From assembly GCA_025766275.1 (NCBI GenBank), contig JAFKAC010000123.1, positions 88,867-152,866 on the forward strand: a stretch of 64,000 nucleotides of DNA, in the 5' to 3' direction. The DNA comes from Lactarius indigo (taxonomy: Eukaryota > Basidiomycota > Agaricomycetes > Russulales > Russulaceae). Shown piece after piece: positions 34,101 through 43,100 of the stretch. The notes beneath the pieces are model-generated. The model saw nothing but the letters and a program-made list of their open reading frames with translations. It had not been told where the DNA came from and did no database searches. How positions within the stretch are numbered: the first letter of the stretch is position 1; the number at the start of each line of letters is the position of its first letter. The translations under genes were made by a program, and so were the position numbers.

Positions 34101-35896
34101 TCTAGGTCGTAAATGTCGTAATTTCGTTCTGCTTCATTTAGCGTTGCCGAATAGTACCCTATAGGATGCTTGCGACCGTCATTTTTCTTTTGTAGGAGTA
34201 CTGCGCCTACCGCGAATCCTGACGCGTCGACCTCTAACTCGAACTGGTCTTGTAAGTTGGGGTGTGCTAGTACTGGTTCTTCCGTTACGAGTCGTTTGAG
34301 GGTTTTGAAGGCTCGCTCTTCATCGTCTCCCCAGTTCCACTCGGCATCTTTCCTTGTTAACCGGTTGAGTGGTCGTGCGTGGGTTGCGAAACCTCGGATG
34401 AAAAGGCGGTAAAAGTTACAGAAACCCAGGAATGACCGTACGTCCCTGACCTTGGTTGGCGTCGGCCAGTCTCTGATGCCGCGAACTTTTACCGGGTCCA
34501 TGCGCGTTACCCCCTTTTCAAGGATTACCCCCAGGTAATCCATCCGAGGTTGGTGGAAGAGGCATTTCTCGAGCTTGAAGTAGAGGTCGTGTTCTTGAGC
34601 GACGCGAAGAACGTCCGTCACTGCGGCTATGTGGTCAGCGGATGTAGCGCCTTCCCGTGTGGCGATGCCGATATCATCCATGTAGACACGGATGGCGGTG
34701 CCGCGGAGTTCGTGCTTCGCGATGGTGTCACGGTAGATGTGATTCATCATAGTCTGGAAAGTGGCCGGCGAGTTGGTGAGACCGAAGAACATTACTGTTG
34801 GCTCAAAAAGGCCGAACTTGGTCTTGAAGGCCGCCTTTTCCTGGTCACCGTCTCGTATTCTGATGTTATTGTAACCCCAGCGGATGTCGAGTTTCGTATA
34901 GATGTGGGCGTTACTGAGGTCGTAAATGAGGTCTTGAATTAGGGGAAGCGGGTACTGATTTCGTATAGTATACGAATTGATGGTGCGATAGTCCTGTACG
35001 GGGCGTAGTTTTCCGTCCTTCTTTTTGACAAAGAAGAATGATGATGCGTACGGGGATATAGAGGGTCGCAGATATCCTTGCTGCAGTTTTTCGTCTAGAA
35101 ATTCCTTGAGTTTCCCTTCCTCTTCTTGCGTTAATGGGTATATTTTGCAATCTATTGCTGAAGGGGTGCCCGGCTTGAAGTCTATTGCGTGATCCCACAG
35201 CCTGGTGGGGGGAAATCGTTGTGATGCTTCTTCGCTGAAGAGTTGTTGGAAGGCGTGGTAGACTGCCGGCAGTTCTACAGGCTTTTCCTCCCCCTTGGCC
35301 TGGATGGCCAATTCTGTGGACGTAGTTGCTCGCAAGTACGTGTCCTCCTCGTCTAGTTCGAGGGCTATCATTTCTTTTTCATCATTAGTTAGCGCGGCTG
35401 CGATGACGGTGTGACGGTCCAGACTGTCCTGCGTGCTGATCACAACTGGCATGATCTTTTCATGTATGACCGCGTCTCGCCAATTAATGGTTGGTTCGTA
35501 GGTTGCCAACCAAGGATAACCCAGGACAACGTCTTCGTTTCCGAGATTCGTGATGAGAAATCTCATGGTCCTATGGTATCCGTTGGCGTATACGTCCAGA
35601 TCGGTGAAGTGAGTGATGGACCCAGCTTTGTTCTCCGTACTGTCTATGTTCCAGACCTTCCGCGGTCGGATTAGTTGCTGGGTCCCTATACCCATTTTCT
35701 TGATGAAGTTCGGGTGTATGAAGTTGTCGGTGGCTCCTGAATCCACCAATGCTTTTATGTCGGCCATTCGGTAATTCGTACGAATCGAGACTGGAATTCG
35801 AAGAGAACGAAAGCGCGTCATGATTACAGAATTACAATTTAAAGCCCTCACCCAGGCCGATGGGTTCAGGCGCTCCGAAAACCCTCTTTGCCCCAC
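31145..35896 (-). CDS. Element A Pol: protease, RT, RNase H, integrase, chromodomain and a C-terminal module
   Basis: A 1583-codon frame in the -1 phase to gag, overlapping its end by 31 nt. Protease has VDSGATDNF (DSG at residues 52-54). RT has FFFVKKKDGKLRPVQDY and VYMDDIGIAT (YMDD 405-408). RNase H has LEVDASG (D557). Integrase has an HHCC finger (HGHPGIS near 768, CADCQ near 799) and a DDE triad at about D834, D895 and E931. A chromodomain follows at about 1118-1168 (EYEVEAIL, LQYLIKWKGYS), expected to target chromatin. The remaining 410 residues are unusual: a Pro-rich linker, a YVHFPI...YGKPLYAFP segment (about 1435-1485), a region with LTAEVTRYR and EEEQLAARIRQLQAM that looks coiled coil, and DFR at the end. 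I recognise no named family for this tail. Synthesis probably depends on the frameshift signal at 35846-35884. Confidence 0.95.
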   Translation of the reverse strand: MGQRGFSERLNPSAWVRALNCNSVIMTRFRSLRIPVSIRTNYRMADIKALVDSGATDNFIHPNFIKKMGIGTQQLIRPRKVWNIDSTENKAGSITHFTDLDVYANGYHRTMRFLITNLGNEDVVLGYPWLATYEPTINWRDAVIHEKIMPVVISTQDSLDRHTVIAAALTNDEKEMIALELDEEDTYLRATTSTELAIQAKGEEKPVELPAVYHAFQQLFSEEASQRFPPTRLWDHAIDFKPGTPSAIDCKIYPLTQEEEGKLKEFLDEKLQQGYLRPSISPYASSFFFVKKKDGKLRPVQDYRTINSYTIRNQYPLPLIQDLIYDLSNAHIYTKLDIRWGYNNIRIRDGDQEKAAFKTKFGLFEPTVMFFGLTNSPATFQTMMNHIYRDTIAKHELRGTAIRVYMDDIGIATREGATSADHIAAVTDVLRVAQEHDLYFKLEKCLFHQPRMDYLGVILEKGVTRMDPVKVRGIRDWPTPTKVRDVRSFLGFCNFYRLFIRGFATHARPLNRLTRKDAEWNWGDDEERAFKTLKRLVTEEPVLAHPNLQDQFELEVDASGFAVGAVLLQKKNDGRKHPIGYYSATLNEAERNYDIYDLELLAIVKALRHWRPLLAGSPHKIKIFSDHLNLQYWKTPQKISRRVAREVLELMEYDFEIHHIKGKNNGRADALSRRPDYDQGEGDNQGVVVLPPEVFIRATNVARTLEIHPMMQPPKRRQDPAIIKTWVDAHRLKKIEGEWYKDGRLVVTGPMTAYRAIIQDHHDPPVHGHPGISRTQRIVERHHWWPSIRRDVYEYVTGCADCQRVKVNTRPTRAPLHPITAVKDAPPFHTIALDFITKLPISQSYDSILTVTDHDCSKASIFIPCNEEITAEGTAILYVNHVFKRFGLPRKIISDRDPRFTSKFTREICRLLGIQQNISTAYHPRTDGQSERTNQWLEQYLRFWANERQDNWAAYLPIAEFAHNNWPHEHTKQSPFMLLMGYNPTADWTDKPSPIPNVITRLTQLKEARRLAQDLIKKAQESWVRHKDTPRYQVGDQVWLEGRHLRTNQPTAKLAARRHGPFKVVQVMSPYNYRLELPTQWSIHPVFHIDLLTPYKHTAFHGENFPRPPPDLVEGEEEYEVEAILDSRHFGRRKRLQYLIKWKGYSDSENQWVDKDDVFAPDAIKAYQEGQTGVRSLKSQPVDDQGEYPSYLRSTQTSMPTSPLRHVTTAILLDQVAQDAANIIEDDEETVVQQVQLTPYTPANMRAGHITAQEWANVLQRFPDPTRQPDDEQQHAVAHIFRDDNGNREPIAIIPPGDDLIGTRGILPADRPLEDPTGVRSSGGLAEDGEGVGRQTTALSAEEIERVAAAQAALPNDEAHIDDEDYYPVRHPLLRTHSHPTNPRITPWLVHTDGTPMPRGRVRLPGVALHTPITHDDDPAQVLAPEGFRANRQPHYVHFPITGPDGVERNASHVQIVGGANPFVLGLIPSSPHLYGKPLYAFPMLSAAGRAFIAHEDLVILAADKITDRALHRIGDESLTAEVTRYRAAAYEEEQLAARIRQLQAMRLSARDDKRDCIYRLERANVFERISDEQSTWTARDFR
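35846..35884 (-). promoter_or_regulatory. Predicted -1 ribosomal frameshift signal, gag/pol of element A
   Basis: On the minus strand the gag frame reads GAG GGT TTT CGG. The heptamer G_GGT_TTT (35878-35884) is a canonical X_XXY_YYZ slippery site and gives the pol frame GGG TTT TCG. After a 7-nt spacer comes a possible stem-loop (35870-35846) with arms CCT/AGG and ACCCA/TGGGT. The gag stop TGA lies inside it. The signal is kept in B (16023-16029), C (45322-45328) and A2 (3867-3874). Confidence 0.7.
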
Positions 35897-37863
35897 AAAT
35901 CCTGCAATATCAGGTCCTTTACTTCATCGGGCGCGTTTGCGACTCCGGTGAGCCATTCTTTGGCACGTTCTTCGGCTGTTTTGCTGGTTGAGGCAGCCTG
36001 TATCTGGGCCGGCGGCGACTCCTGCGCGTAGTAGTCGGTTTCCGTCATCCGGACGCTGGAGGGTCCGGAGTTCTGTGGTTGCCACTGTCGCGGCTGCCTA
36101 GGATGGGGGCAATTTCGTGAGAGATGGCCGGGTGCGTGGCAGTTATAACATAACACCGTCCTTAGGTCTCGTCGTGACCCTCCCCTTCCTCGGCCCCGGA
36201 CTCCTGGTCCTCCTCTTGGCGCGAAGGGGGGTGAGTTGGTATACGGTGGTTTATTATAGTCGATTTCTTCTGACCCTGCTAGTCGTGCCTTGGTTCGGTC
36301 AGCGGAAGTGTCCATTGCCCATGGGTTGGCGAGATTCTGGGGAACGGTCCATCCGGCGTTTCCTGCCTTTTTGGGTTTGTTGTCTTTATACTCATCCACC
36401 CGCGCACGGATATGGATGTAATTGCGTTGCCTACGGAGCGTTGCTCGCTTCCATTCGTCGAACGTCTCCGGTTCGTCCAGATCGTAGGTCTTTTCGTAAA
36501 GCTTCTTGGGTAACCCCTTGGTAAAGAGGTCGATTGTTTGGGGGTCATTGAGACGGTATCCGGCCTTCCTGGCAGCTTCTTCGAACTCGTTGACGTACTT
36601 ATCAATATCTCCGTCAACCATCTTGAGCCCTTTTCTAAGAAGCGCTTGAGCTTGTTCGCGTTCGAGGGTGTTGACGAACCTTTGGTTAAATCCCTCCGCT
36701 ACCGCGTTCCACAGGTCACGCGTGTGCTGGTCTATCCCTCGTTGTATTTGCCGGTTGAGCCATTTAAGGTACGACAGTACCCATTCGCTGACTGATACTC
36801 CTTTTATGTAGGACAGGAACAGGAGGCTTCGTCGGTAGTCGTTGCGCATGACAGGGGTGTCGAGGTTCATCCCCCAATAGACATGCCATTGCGTGAGGAA
36901 CGAATCCACTTTAGTGCGATCGCCGTCAAAGATGGTGGGAGGTTCACCGGTCAGTTTTTCGTGCCCTTGTCCTCCTGCACCTCCTCCGCCACCGCCTCCG
37001 CCACCGCCTCCGCCCCCTCCCGGGGGTCCTCCTTCTGGTGAATTATTCGGGAGGTCAGGTGGGTTCCCTCCTCTTCCTGGGCGTCGGGGAAAGTCGTCCC
37101 CTGGCGGTCCTCCCCATCCTGGTGGGGGGTCTAGTGGTACTCCTCGTCTTCCTCCATCCCCTGACGGGGGGTCTCCCTGGTCGGGTCCAATGGCTCGAAA
37201 GATTGCTGCGTCGTCTGCAGTCATACGGTGCCCTGTTTCAGGGTTGATGGGCATGAGGTGCCGCTGTGATTCTTGTCTAATTGCTTCGGCCGCTTCTCGC
37301 GCTGCTTGCTCCCTAACAGTCATGATTTCTTCGGCTGTCATGGTGGTAGTTGCCATTTCTGCTGCCGGTGATCGTACGTGAATGACTTCTGGTTGTTCTG
37401 AGATGTGCAGGGACTCAGCTCGTTGGATGGTATATTGTTCAATAGGCCCGACGCTTGCGGGTCGGTTTTCTTCGCTTTGTTCGTCCTCTTCAGTTTCCTC
37501 ACTGACTGCTTCTCCAGTGGAGTGTTCTCTTAGCTGGCCGTCAATAGGGCCCCAGTCGGCTCGTGAATTGAGTTCGCGTGCGTCGATGTCGCACTGGTAT
37601 TGTCTTCCTGCTGGTCTGATGACGTCCCAGCGGTGATCTATGGGGTTCCACGTAACTTCCACCCAGCACAGGTGATCGAAATTGAACTCAACAGGTCTGA
37701 ACCTCGTGGGTCCGTTGAATTCCACAAAGTATCCGGTTTCGTCTCCTCGGTCTCTCCACCTGGCTGCTCCTAGGAATCGGGTTGGCACGTTGCGGTCTCC
37801 CCTTCGGTCTAGATGATAGGGACGGAAACTCGTCCACTGTTCTCTGGTGTTGATAGTCGCCAC
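35866..37863 (-). CDS. Element A Gag
   Basis: 665 codons from the conserved GTG at 37861-37863. No ATG lies upstream in the leader or in the first 160 or so codons, so GTG (A at -3, G at +4) is the likely start. Residues 1-100 form a domain shared with B, C, D2 and E (QWTSF...ARWRDRG...RFRPVEFNFDHLCW). Residues 220-300 are Pro/Gly-rich, with a run of about 14 Gly. The capsid-like core follows (FDGDRTKVDSFLTQWHVYW to about residue 450), then a CCHC knuckle, CYNCHAPGHLSRNC (572-585), and a C-terminal helix ending in WGKEGF before the shift site. Gag would assemble the virus-like particle and bind the element RNA. Confidence 0.92.
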   Translation of the reverse strand: MATINTREQWTSFRPYHLDRRGDRNVPTRFLGAARWRDRGDETGYFVEFNGPTRFRPVEFNFDHLCWVEVTWNPIDHRWDVIRPAGRQYQCDIDARELNSRADWGPIDGQLREHSTGEAVSEETEEDEQSEENRPASVGPIEQYTIQRAESLHISEQPEVIHVRSPAAEMATTTMTAEEIMTVREQAAREAAEAIRQESQRHLMPINPETGHRMTADDAAIFRAIGPDQGDPPSGDGGRRGVPLDPPPGWGGPPGDDFPRRPGRGGNPPDLPNNSPEGGPPGGGGGGGGGGGGGGAGGQGHEKLTGEPPTIFDGDRTKVDSFLTQWHVYWGMNLDTPVMRNDYRRSLLFLSYIKGVSVSEWVLSYLKWLNRQIQRGIDQHTRDLWNAVAEGFNQRFVNTLEREQAQALLRKGLKMVDGDIDKYVNEFEEAARKAGYRLNDPQTIDLFTKGLPKKLYEKTYDLDEPETFDEWKRATLRRQRNYIHIRARVDEYKDNKPKKAGNAGWTVPQNLANPWAMDTSADRTKARLAGSEEIDYNKPPYTNSPPFAPRGGPGVRGRGRGGSRRDLRTVLCYNCHAPGHLSRNCPHPRQPRQWQPQNSGPSSVRMTETDYYAQESPPAQIQAASTSKTAEERAKEWLTGVANAPDEVKDLILQDLWGKEGFRSA

Positions 37864-37870
37864 AATGAAT

Positions 37871-37881
37871 ATCTTGGTCTT
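37871..37881 (-). promoter_or_regulatory. Self-complementary primer-binding site of element A
   Basis: Minus-strand AAGACCAAGAT, two bases after the 5' LTR. It is the reverse complement of LTR bases 38095-38085 (ATCTTGGTCTT on the minus strand), which lie 26-34 nt after TATTTAAGG (38121-38129) and so fit the RNA 5' end. Confidence 0.78.
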
Positions 37882-37883
37882 AA

Positions 37884-38348
37884 TGTAACGCCGTCACGAC
37901 GTTAGCTCGACTTGAGCTTGATTAAGGCGACTCCTATGACTTAGCTAATCACGCGTAAAGGCGTATGGCACGAAGGCGGGTCCTAGATGTACGCAGACAC
38001 TAGGTTCTGGATAAGGCTCTCCCCTTGATGGAAGGCACGTCTTTTAGAGGCGAGAATGGAAGAGACTAGAAGTGACGATTGAAGAAGACCAAGATGGCGT
38101 ATCTTGGTCTTCCGCAGCTACCTTAAATACAAGAAGAGCAGGCTTTCAAGCGCTGCTATGAGTCACCGTAATGTAGCGTCCAACGTATCGCGTAAGTACC
38201 GCAATCCTAATACTACTACTACCTGTACTAGGATCGAGTCATCCTCTAACGCCTAACTCCTACCGTAAACCCCGAGTCCGTGACTAATATACCTTACAGC
38301 CAGTAGCCACAACCGGTACAGTAAGGGTTCCGATGCAAAACCGTAACA
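37884..38348 (-). repeat. 5' LTR of element A with promoter hairpin
   Basis: 465 bp. A TATTTAAGG box (38121-38129) precedes an 11-bp perfect inverted repeat with a 5-nt loop (38101-38111 and 38085-38095) that spans the predicted transcription start. The U5 and leader down to the gag GTG contain no ATG. Confidence 0.95.
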
Positions 38349-38369
38349 TAATCAGTCCATACCATAACA
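38349..38369 (-). mobile_element. Solo LTR B, second part
   Basis: The last bases of the B LTR begun at 30159: TAATC (the TSD of A), then CAGTCC...ATAACA. They are followed by the outer TSD copy CACAG (38370-38374). Confidence 0.9.
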
Positions 38370-38749
38370 CACAGAACCTGTTTCCATGTTTCACCAGTGC
38401 AGTGTCAAATCGCCCAGGAATACTAGTGCTTTCGCAACAGTTGCATGCCCCAGGTCGGACGTGCAAGACATCAACAGTTATTCTCAGATCTGAGTAATTG
38501 CAATTAGTGAATTTGACCTTATGAAATACAGAAACACGTCGGAAAGGGATTAGAGTGTTGTCAGCACGCCTCTGAGCCACAGTGGTGGATAGCCCAGGAT
38601 TGTTGTGTTGCACAATGAAGTCGGTGAGGGCATCTTGAAAGTTGGCAGCCCCATACCTGTCAAAAAGATCTTCAAAAGTCACATCCTTCTCTGATGGGTG
38701 GGTCACCAGGAAAGGATATAGCATCCAATTTGGACAGGGATATGCCAAT
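38370..38749 (-). pseudogene. Plavaka transposase, C-terminal-side segment
   Basis: The minus frame reads FEDLFDRYGAANF, FIVQHNNPGLS, DNTLIPFRRVSVFHKVKF and LHVRPG, typical of the part of Plavaka proteins after the catalytic core. It joins in frame to 47841 when element C and one CCAAT are removed. Confidence 0.92.
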
Positions 38750-38829
38750 TGTAATGTCGTCACAACGTTAGCTCAACTTGAGCTCAATGAGGCAGTAACC
38801 ACTTAGCAGATAATCACGACTGCACGAAG
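38750..38829 (-). repeat. 3' LTR of element C, truncated
   Basis: 80 bp, TGTAATGTCG...GCACGAAG, matching the start of 47335-47835. The D LTR follows directly. Confidence 0.9.
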
Positions 38830-40119
38830 TGTCATGAACTCACCTGACACCTTTCCTTTTCTGTCCTTATCTGATCCATCTCCTTTCTTGATAGTTACCT
38901 TCTTGAACCTATGCTTCCCCTTATCAGATTATTCTAGCACCTTCTGTGCTATTCTTGTTCACCCTTCTCCTGCTTTGCTGGCACGACACCATCTTGCACG
39001 ATAATAGCATCATCTTGCCAGCACACCACTCTATCTATAGCAACCAGTAGCACTATGTGCTCAGGCGCAATCCTGTACTATATAAGGAACCTTGTAGTGT
39101 GCCTTAGCTCCTTAGCTTTGGCTTAATCAACTATCTGCATTGTATCTCCACTGTCTCCTTGAGTGCCTCAGTCCCTTCAGCACTCAAGCCCTTGACCCTG
39201 AAACCCTGACCCTTGTCCCTTGTCCCCTTTGGGTCATTCCCCTCTCAGCCTCTGTGCAGGCTTCCCCTTGACTTCGCTCTTATCCTCTTCCTGTCTTACT
39301 GGTCAGCCCAGTGACACGTGACCTTTGGACTTAGGCCCCCATGCTCGTCCATTGCTACAGACTCAGTCACCTTAGCACAAGGGGCTATTACAGAAGGACC
39401 TTCCCACCTTAGTATAGGGGGATTGTCACAGACTTAGCTACCTTAGCACAAGGGGCTGTTACAGAAGGACCTTCCCACCTTGTTACGATCACGACCGGTT
39501 ATGACTATGGTCTGACTCAGTATTAGTCATGGACATTTACATCGTATCAGTCAGCACAGTAGTACACATGTGATTGTGGCTCGTGTATGACTCATTCCTA
39601 GGATAGTCGTACTAGGGTTCAAGCTAGTTACGCTATTGGTTTCCTATTGTTCCAGCGGCACTTTAAAGCCCGCGCATATCTGTATAAGTAGTCACTTTAG
39701 AAGACCAAGACCCCCATCTTGGTCTTCTTCAATCCACCACTTGACTCATCTTTTGTTTGCCTTAGTCCCCAACTAAGAGTGCTTCTGCTGTTATCCACTA
39801 AGGGATAACCTTCTTTCATTCTCTGTTGCAGCGTGTGCCAGCGTGCCCCCGTTCAGCCTGCATTGGGTTGACACGAGATCCCCATTTGCCTAATATTCGT
39901 TAAGTCAACTACGCCTTTCTCGTGTCCAAGTCGGATCTACGCCGGTGGAGCGTAACACACCTCGTCACAAGGGGATTGTCACAGACTCAGCTACCTCAGC
40001 GTAGGAGCTGTTACAGAAGACCTTGGGAGTCCTTCCACTCAGTGGGGATCCAACTCAGAGTCCTTTGCCTTAGGCAGGATCTGTTACAGAACGACGCGTG
40101 CCCCCACAGAGGCATGACA
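38830..40119 (+). mobile_element. Solo LTR, family D, with internal tandem repeat and nested B LTR
   Basis: D LTR, TGTCATGAAC...CATGACA, about 808 bp without the nested B copy. Flanks CGAAG and TTGGG do not match, so there is no TSD. Three tandem units of about 71 bp (starting near 39361, 39432 and 39984) contain a CCTTAGCACAAGGGGCT word. The D LTR at 48632 has only one such unit. It carries a TATATAAG box and the AGCTTTGGCTT start word near 39075-39125. Confidence 0.85.
39481..39957 (+). mobile_element. Solo LTR, family B, inside the D LTR
   Basis: 477 bp, TGTTACGATC...GCGTAACA, with a perfect TSD, CACCT (39476-39480 and 39958-39962). It contains the inverted-repeat hairpin and the ATCTTGGTCTT start word (about 39716-39726). 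Confidence 0.95.
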
Positions 40120-43100
40120 TTGGGTGCACTGAATCATAGCACGAAGTTGACTCACCCTTGCGTGCAACTGATCGAGCTTGAAGCTCACCGCGCAGTAGTG
40201 CATCACTTCTGTTGTGAGGTGTTGATAAGTGACCCTTGCGCACTTAGCGGCTCGTACGGTCCGGACTTGCAGCATGGACTGCTTTAGATTAGATATACAG
40301 GACTTGTAGATTAGATACTATTTGATCTGTACAATCTGGACTTATCATTGCGTCATACATGACATCACTGTACTTCTATGACATCATACATCCAGACTCT
40401 GCGTTGTATATTACCCTTGTACTTTCCTTTGTTCCGTACTTAGTTCTATCCTTATTATGATGTCACTATGATATCATTTAGCTCTGGACTCTCCTTATTC
40501 TTTCTCCCTTTGTTCTCAGAACGTCCACTCCTTTGTCCGTTTGTAGAACAATAGTTTCTTGTACTGCGTGACTTAGTGTTACATCCCTTGTACAGTGTCA
40601 CTACCAGAAAGTGTATAAGTAGAGTACCATGTACGCTCCTGGTCCACATCAGTTCTCACTGCTTGTGTGCCAGACACTCTTGCTTTACCTTGTCAAGACT
40701 TCCCTGTTGCTGTTTCCAGCCACCCAGCCTATCTCACCACAGAACACTTTGTCACTCTGTGAGTATGCTATCTATGTGTGCTGTTCATCATGAGGGTCTT
40801 GTCATTGATGCAGTTGAGGGTGCGGTTGGTGATCTTGTCTGCCGCGAAGATTACCAAATCTTCGTGCAGGTAGGTGGGACAAAGGGTGGCTGACACGTGT
40901 GGCTCTGCATAGAGTGGCTTGCCATAAACATGTGGCGAACCTGGTATAACCCCCAGTATCAAGGGGTCCGCCCCTCCAATGATCTGCATGTGGGAGGCAT
41001 CTTGTTCTACACCGTTGGGGCCAGTGATGGGGTATGGAATGTGATGGGGTTGTTGATTTGCCCTGAACCCTTCAGGCACAATGATGTGTGCCGGGTCGTC
41101 GGTGGTGGTGAATGGATGCAGCGCTGGGTATGTGCACACATCCTCAATACATGGGGGACCCATCGGTGTAGACGAGCCATGGGGTGACAAGGGGATTATC
41201 AGTGTCGTGTTTCGTTTGAAGGAAGGTGTGTCTTGCCGGGTAGTAATCGTCATTGTCATGGCCAGCCTCAGCAGCCGCCATTGCTCCCATCTCTCTCACA
41301 TCTCTCTCAGTCGGGCCACTGCTGAGTCAAGCTGTTCCTTCTGCCATCCCGCTGCCACCTTCCTCCAACTCTCCAACTTGTACTCCATCAGAGCTTGAAT
41401 GCTCATTGTTGCACGGGAAACTTCCATGAACACCAATGAGGTTGTCACTTGGGGGGATGATGGCAATGGGTTCTTGTGTGCCGGCATCGTTTCAGAAGAC
41501 ATGAGGGATGGCATGCTCGTCATTGAGGGGTTGGATGGGATTGGGGAAGCAGTTGAGAACCGCTGCCCATTCTTGCGCAGTGATGTGGCCCTCTGGTTGT
41601 CCAATGGGTGTGTAGGGAGTGAGTTGGGTGTTGGGAACCTCAGTGGCTTTGTCCTTGTCCAGTAGTGTGCTGGCTGCTTGTGTGAGGGAGTCAAGGAGTG
41701 CCACTTGGGTGACATGTTGGAGAGGGGAAGTAGGCATCAAAGTAGAGGGTTGTGAGTGAAGAGAGTGAAGGAAGAGGGGATGACTCTTTCCTGTCACCTT
41801 GTCCCCTCTTTTAAGCATCCTGCCTTGTACCTGTGACTCCTGATACTGTCACAGGGCCTCTGGTGCAAATACATCATCCTTGTTGACCCACTGGTTCTCC
41901 AAGTCTGGGTAGCCCTTCCATTTGATAAGATACTGGAGGCACTTTCCTCTGCTGAAATGCCAGGTGTCTAGAATTGCCTTGACCTTGTATTCTTCTTTGC
42001 CATTGATCAGTTCAGGTGGTGGTCATGTGAAGCTCTCTCCATGAAGGGGAGTTTGCTTGTAAGGTGTGAGAAGATCAATGTGAAACACTGGGTGGATGCT
42101 CCACTGCATGGGAAGTTCCAATCGATAGTTGTAAGGGGACATCACCTGCATCACCTGGAATGGTCCGTGGCACCACGCTGTGAGTTTTGCCATGGGCTGA
42201 TTGGTTCTAAGATGCTTCCCTTCCAGCCACACAAGGTCTCCAATCTTGAATTTGGGTGTATCTTTGTTACACACCCAAGCCTCTTGTGCCTTTTTCATGA
42301 GGCATTGTGCTTCTTCTCTGGCTTCCTTGAGGTGTGTTAGTTGCTTGGTCACCTGAGGTATAGGAGATGGCTTATTGGTCCAATCAGCGTGTGGGTCATA
42401 TCCCATCAGAAGCTGGAATGGTGACTGTTTGGTATGTTCATGCAGCCAATTGTTATGTGCAAATTCCACTATAGGCAGATACACAGTCCAATTGTCTTGC
42501 TGCTCATTTACCCAAAAGCATAGGTACTGTTTCAGCCACTGATTCGTCCTTTCTGATTGTCCATCCATTTGTGGGTGATAAGCCATTGATACGTTTTGCT
42601 GAATGCCCAAGATTCTACATGCTTTGTGGGCAAACTTTGATGTGAACTGGGGGTCTCGGTCACTAATGATCTTGTGTGGTAAACCGAAACATTTGAAGAT
42701 GTGGTTCATGTACAAGATTACTGTCTCTTCTGCTGTAATTTCCTCTCAACATGGTATGAAGATCGACACTTTGCTGCAGTCGTGGTCTGTGACTGTAAGG
42801 ATGCTGTCGTATTGTCCCAACACTGGGAGTTTGGTGATGAAGTCGACTGCTACTGTTTGAAATGGGGTTGCCTCCAAGATGGGTGTGATCGGATGCAGGG
42901 CTGCTCGGATGGGGCATGTGTTTACTTTGTTCTGTTGACATTCTGCGCACCCTTGTACGTATTTGTATACATCCTTTCGCAGACGGGGCCACCAATAGTG
43001 TCGTTCTACTATGTGTTGGGTTCTTGCAATTCCCGGATGTCCGTGTATTGGTAGGTTGTGGTGATCGTGTATCAGTACCCATTGCATAGAGTTGGGTCCC

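Larger units (their letters stand above)
30651..38348 (-). mobile_element. Full-length, coding-intact Ty3/gypsy chromovirus A
   Basis: A 7698-bp element with LTRs 30651-31114 and 37884-38348 and a perfect TSD, TAATC (30646-30650 and 38349-38353). The LTRs differ by about one substitution and one 1-nt indel. Gag (665 codons) and Pol (1583 codons) are fully open. It inserted into an older solo LTR B. It is the only element here that could still be autonomous. Its high CpG content, compared with A2 and C, fits recent arrival. Confidence 0.96.

Noticed and set aside
37861..37863. GTG start as an artefact of ORF calling with bacterial starts
   Set aside because: Not dismissed as an artefact: the same GTG with A at -3 and G at +4 aligns in seven copies of six families and no ATG is available. 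It stays a prediction without protein data.
37871..37881. tRNA-type primer-binding site
   Set aside because: The sequence does not begin with the TGG expected against a tRNA CCA end, and it matches the element's own LTR perfectly.
38830..38834. TSD for the D LTR in element C
   Set aside because: CGAAG on the left and TTGGG on the right differ, and part of C is missing.
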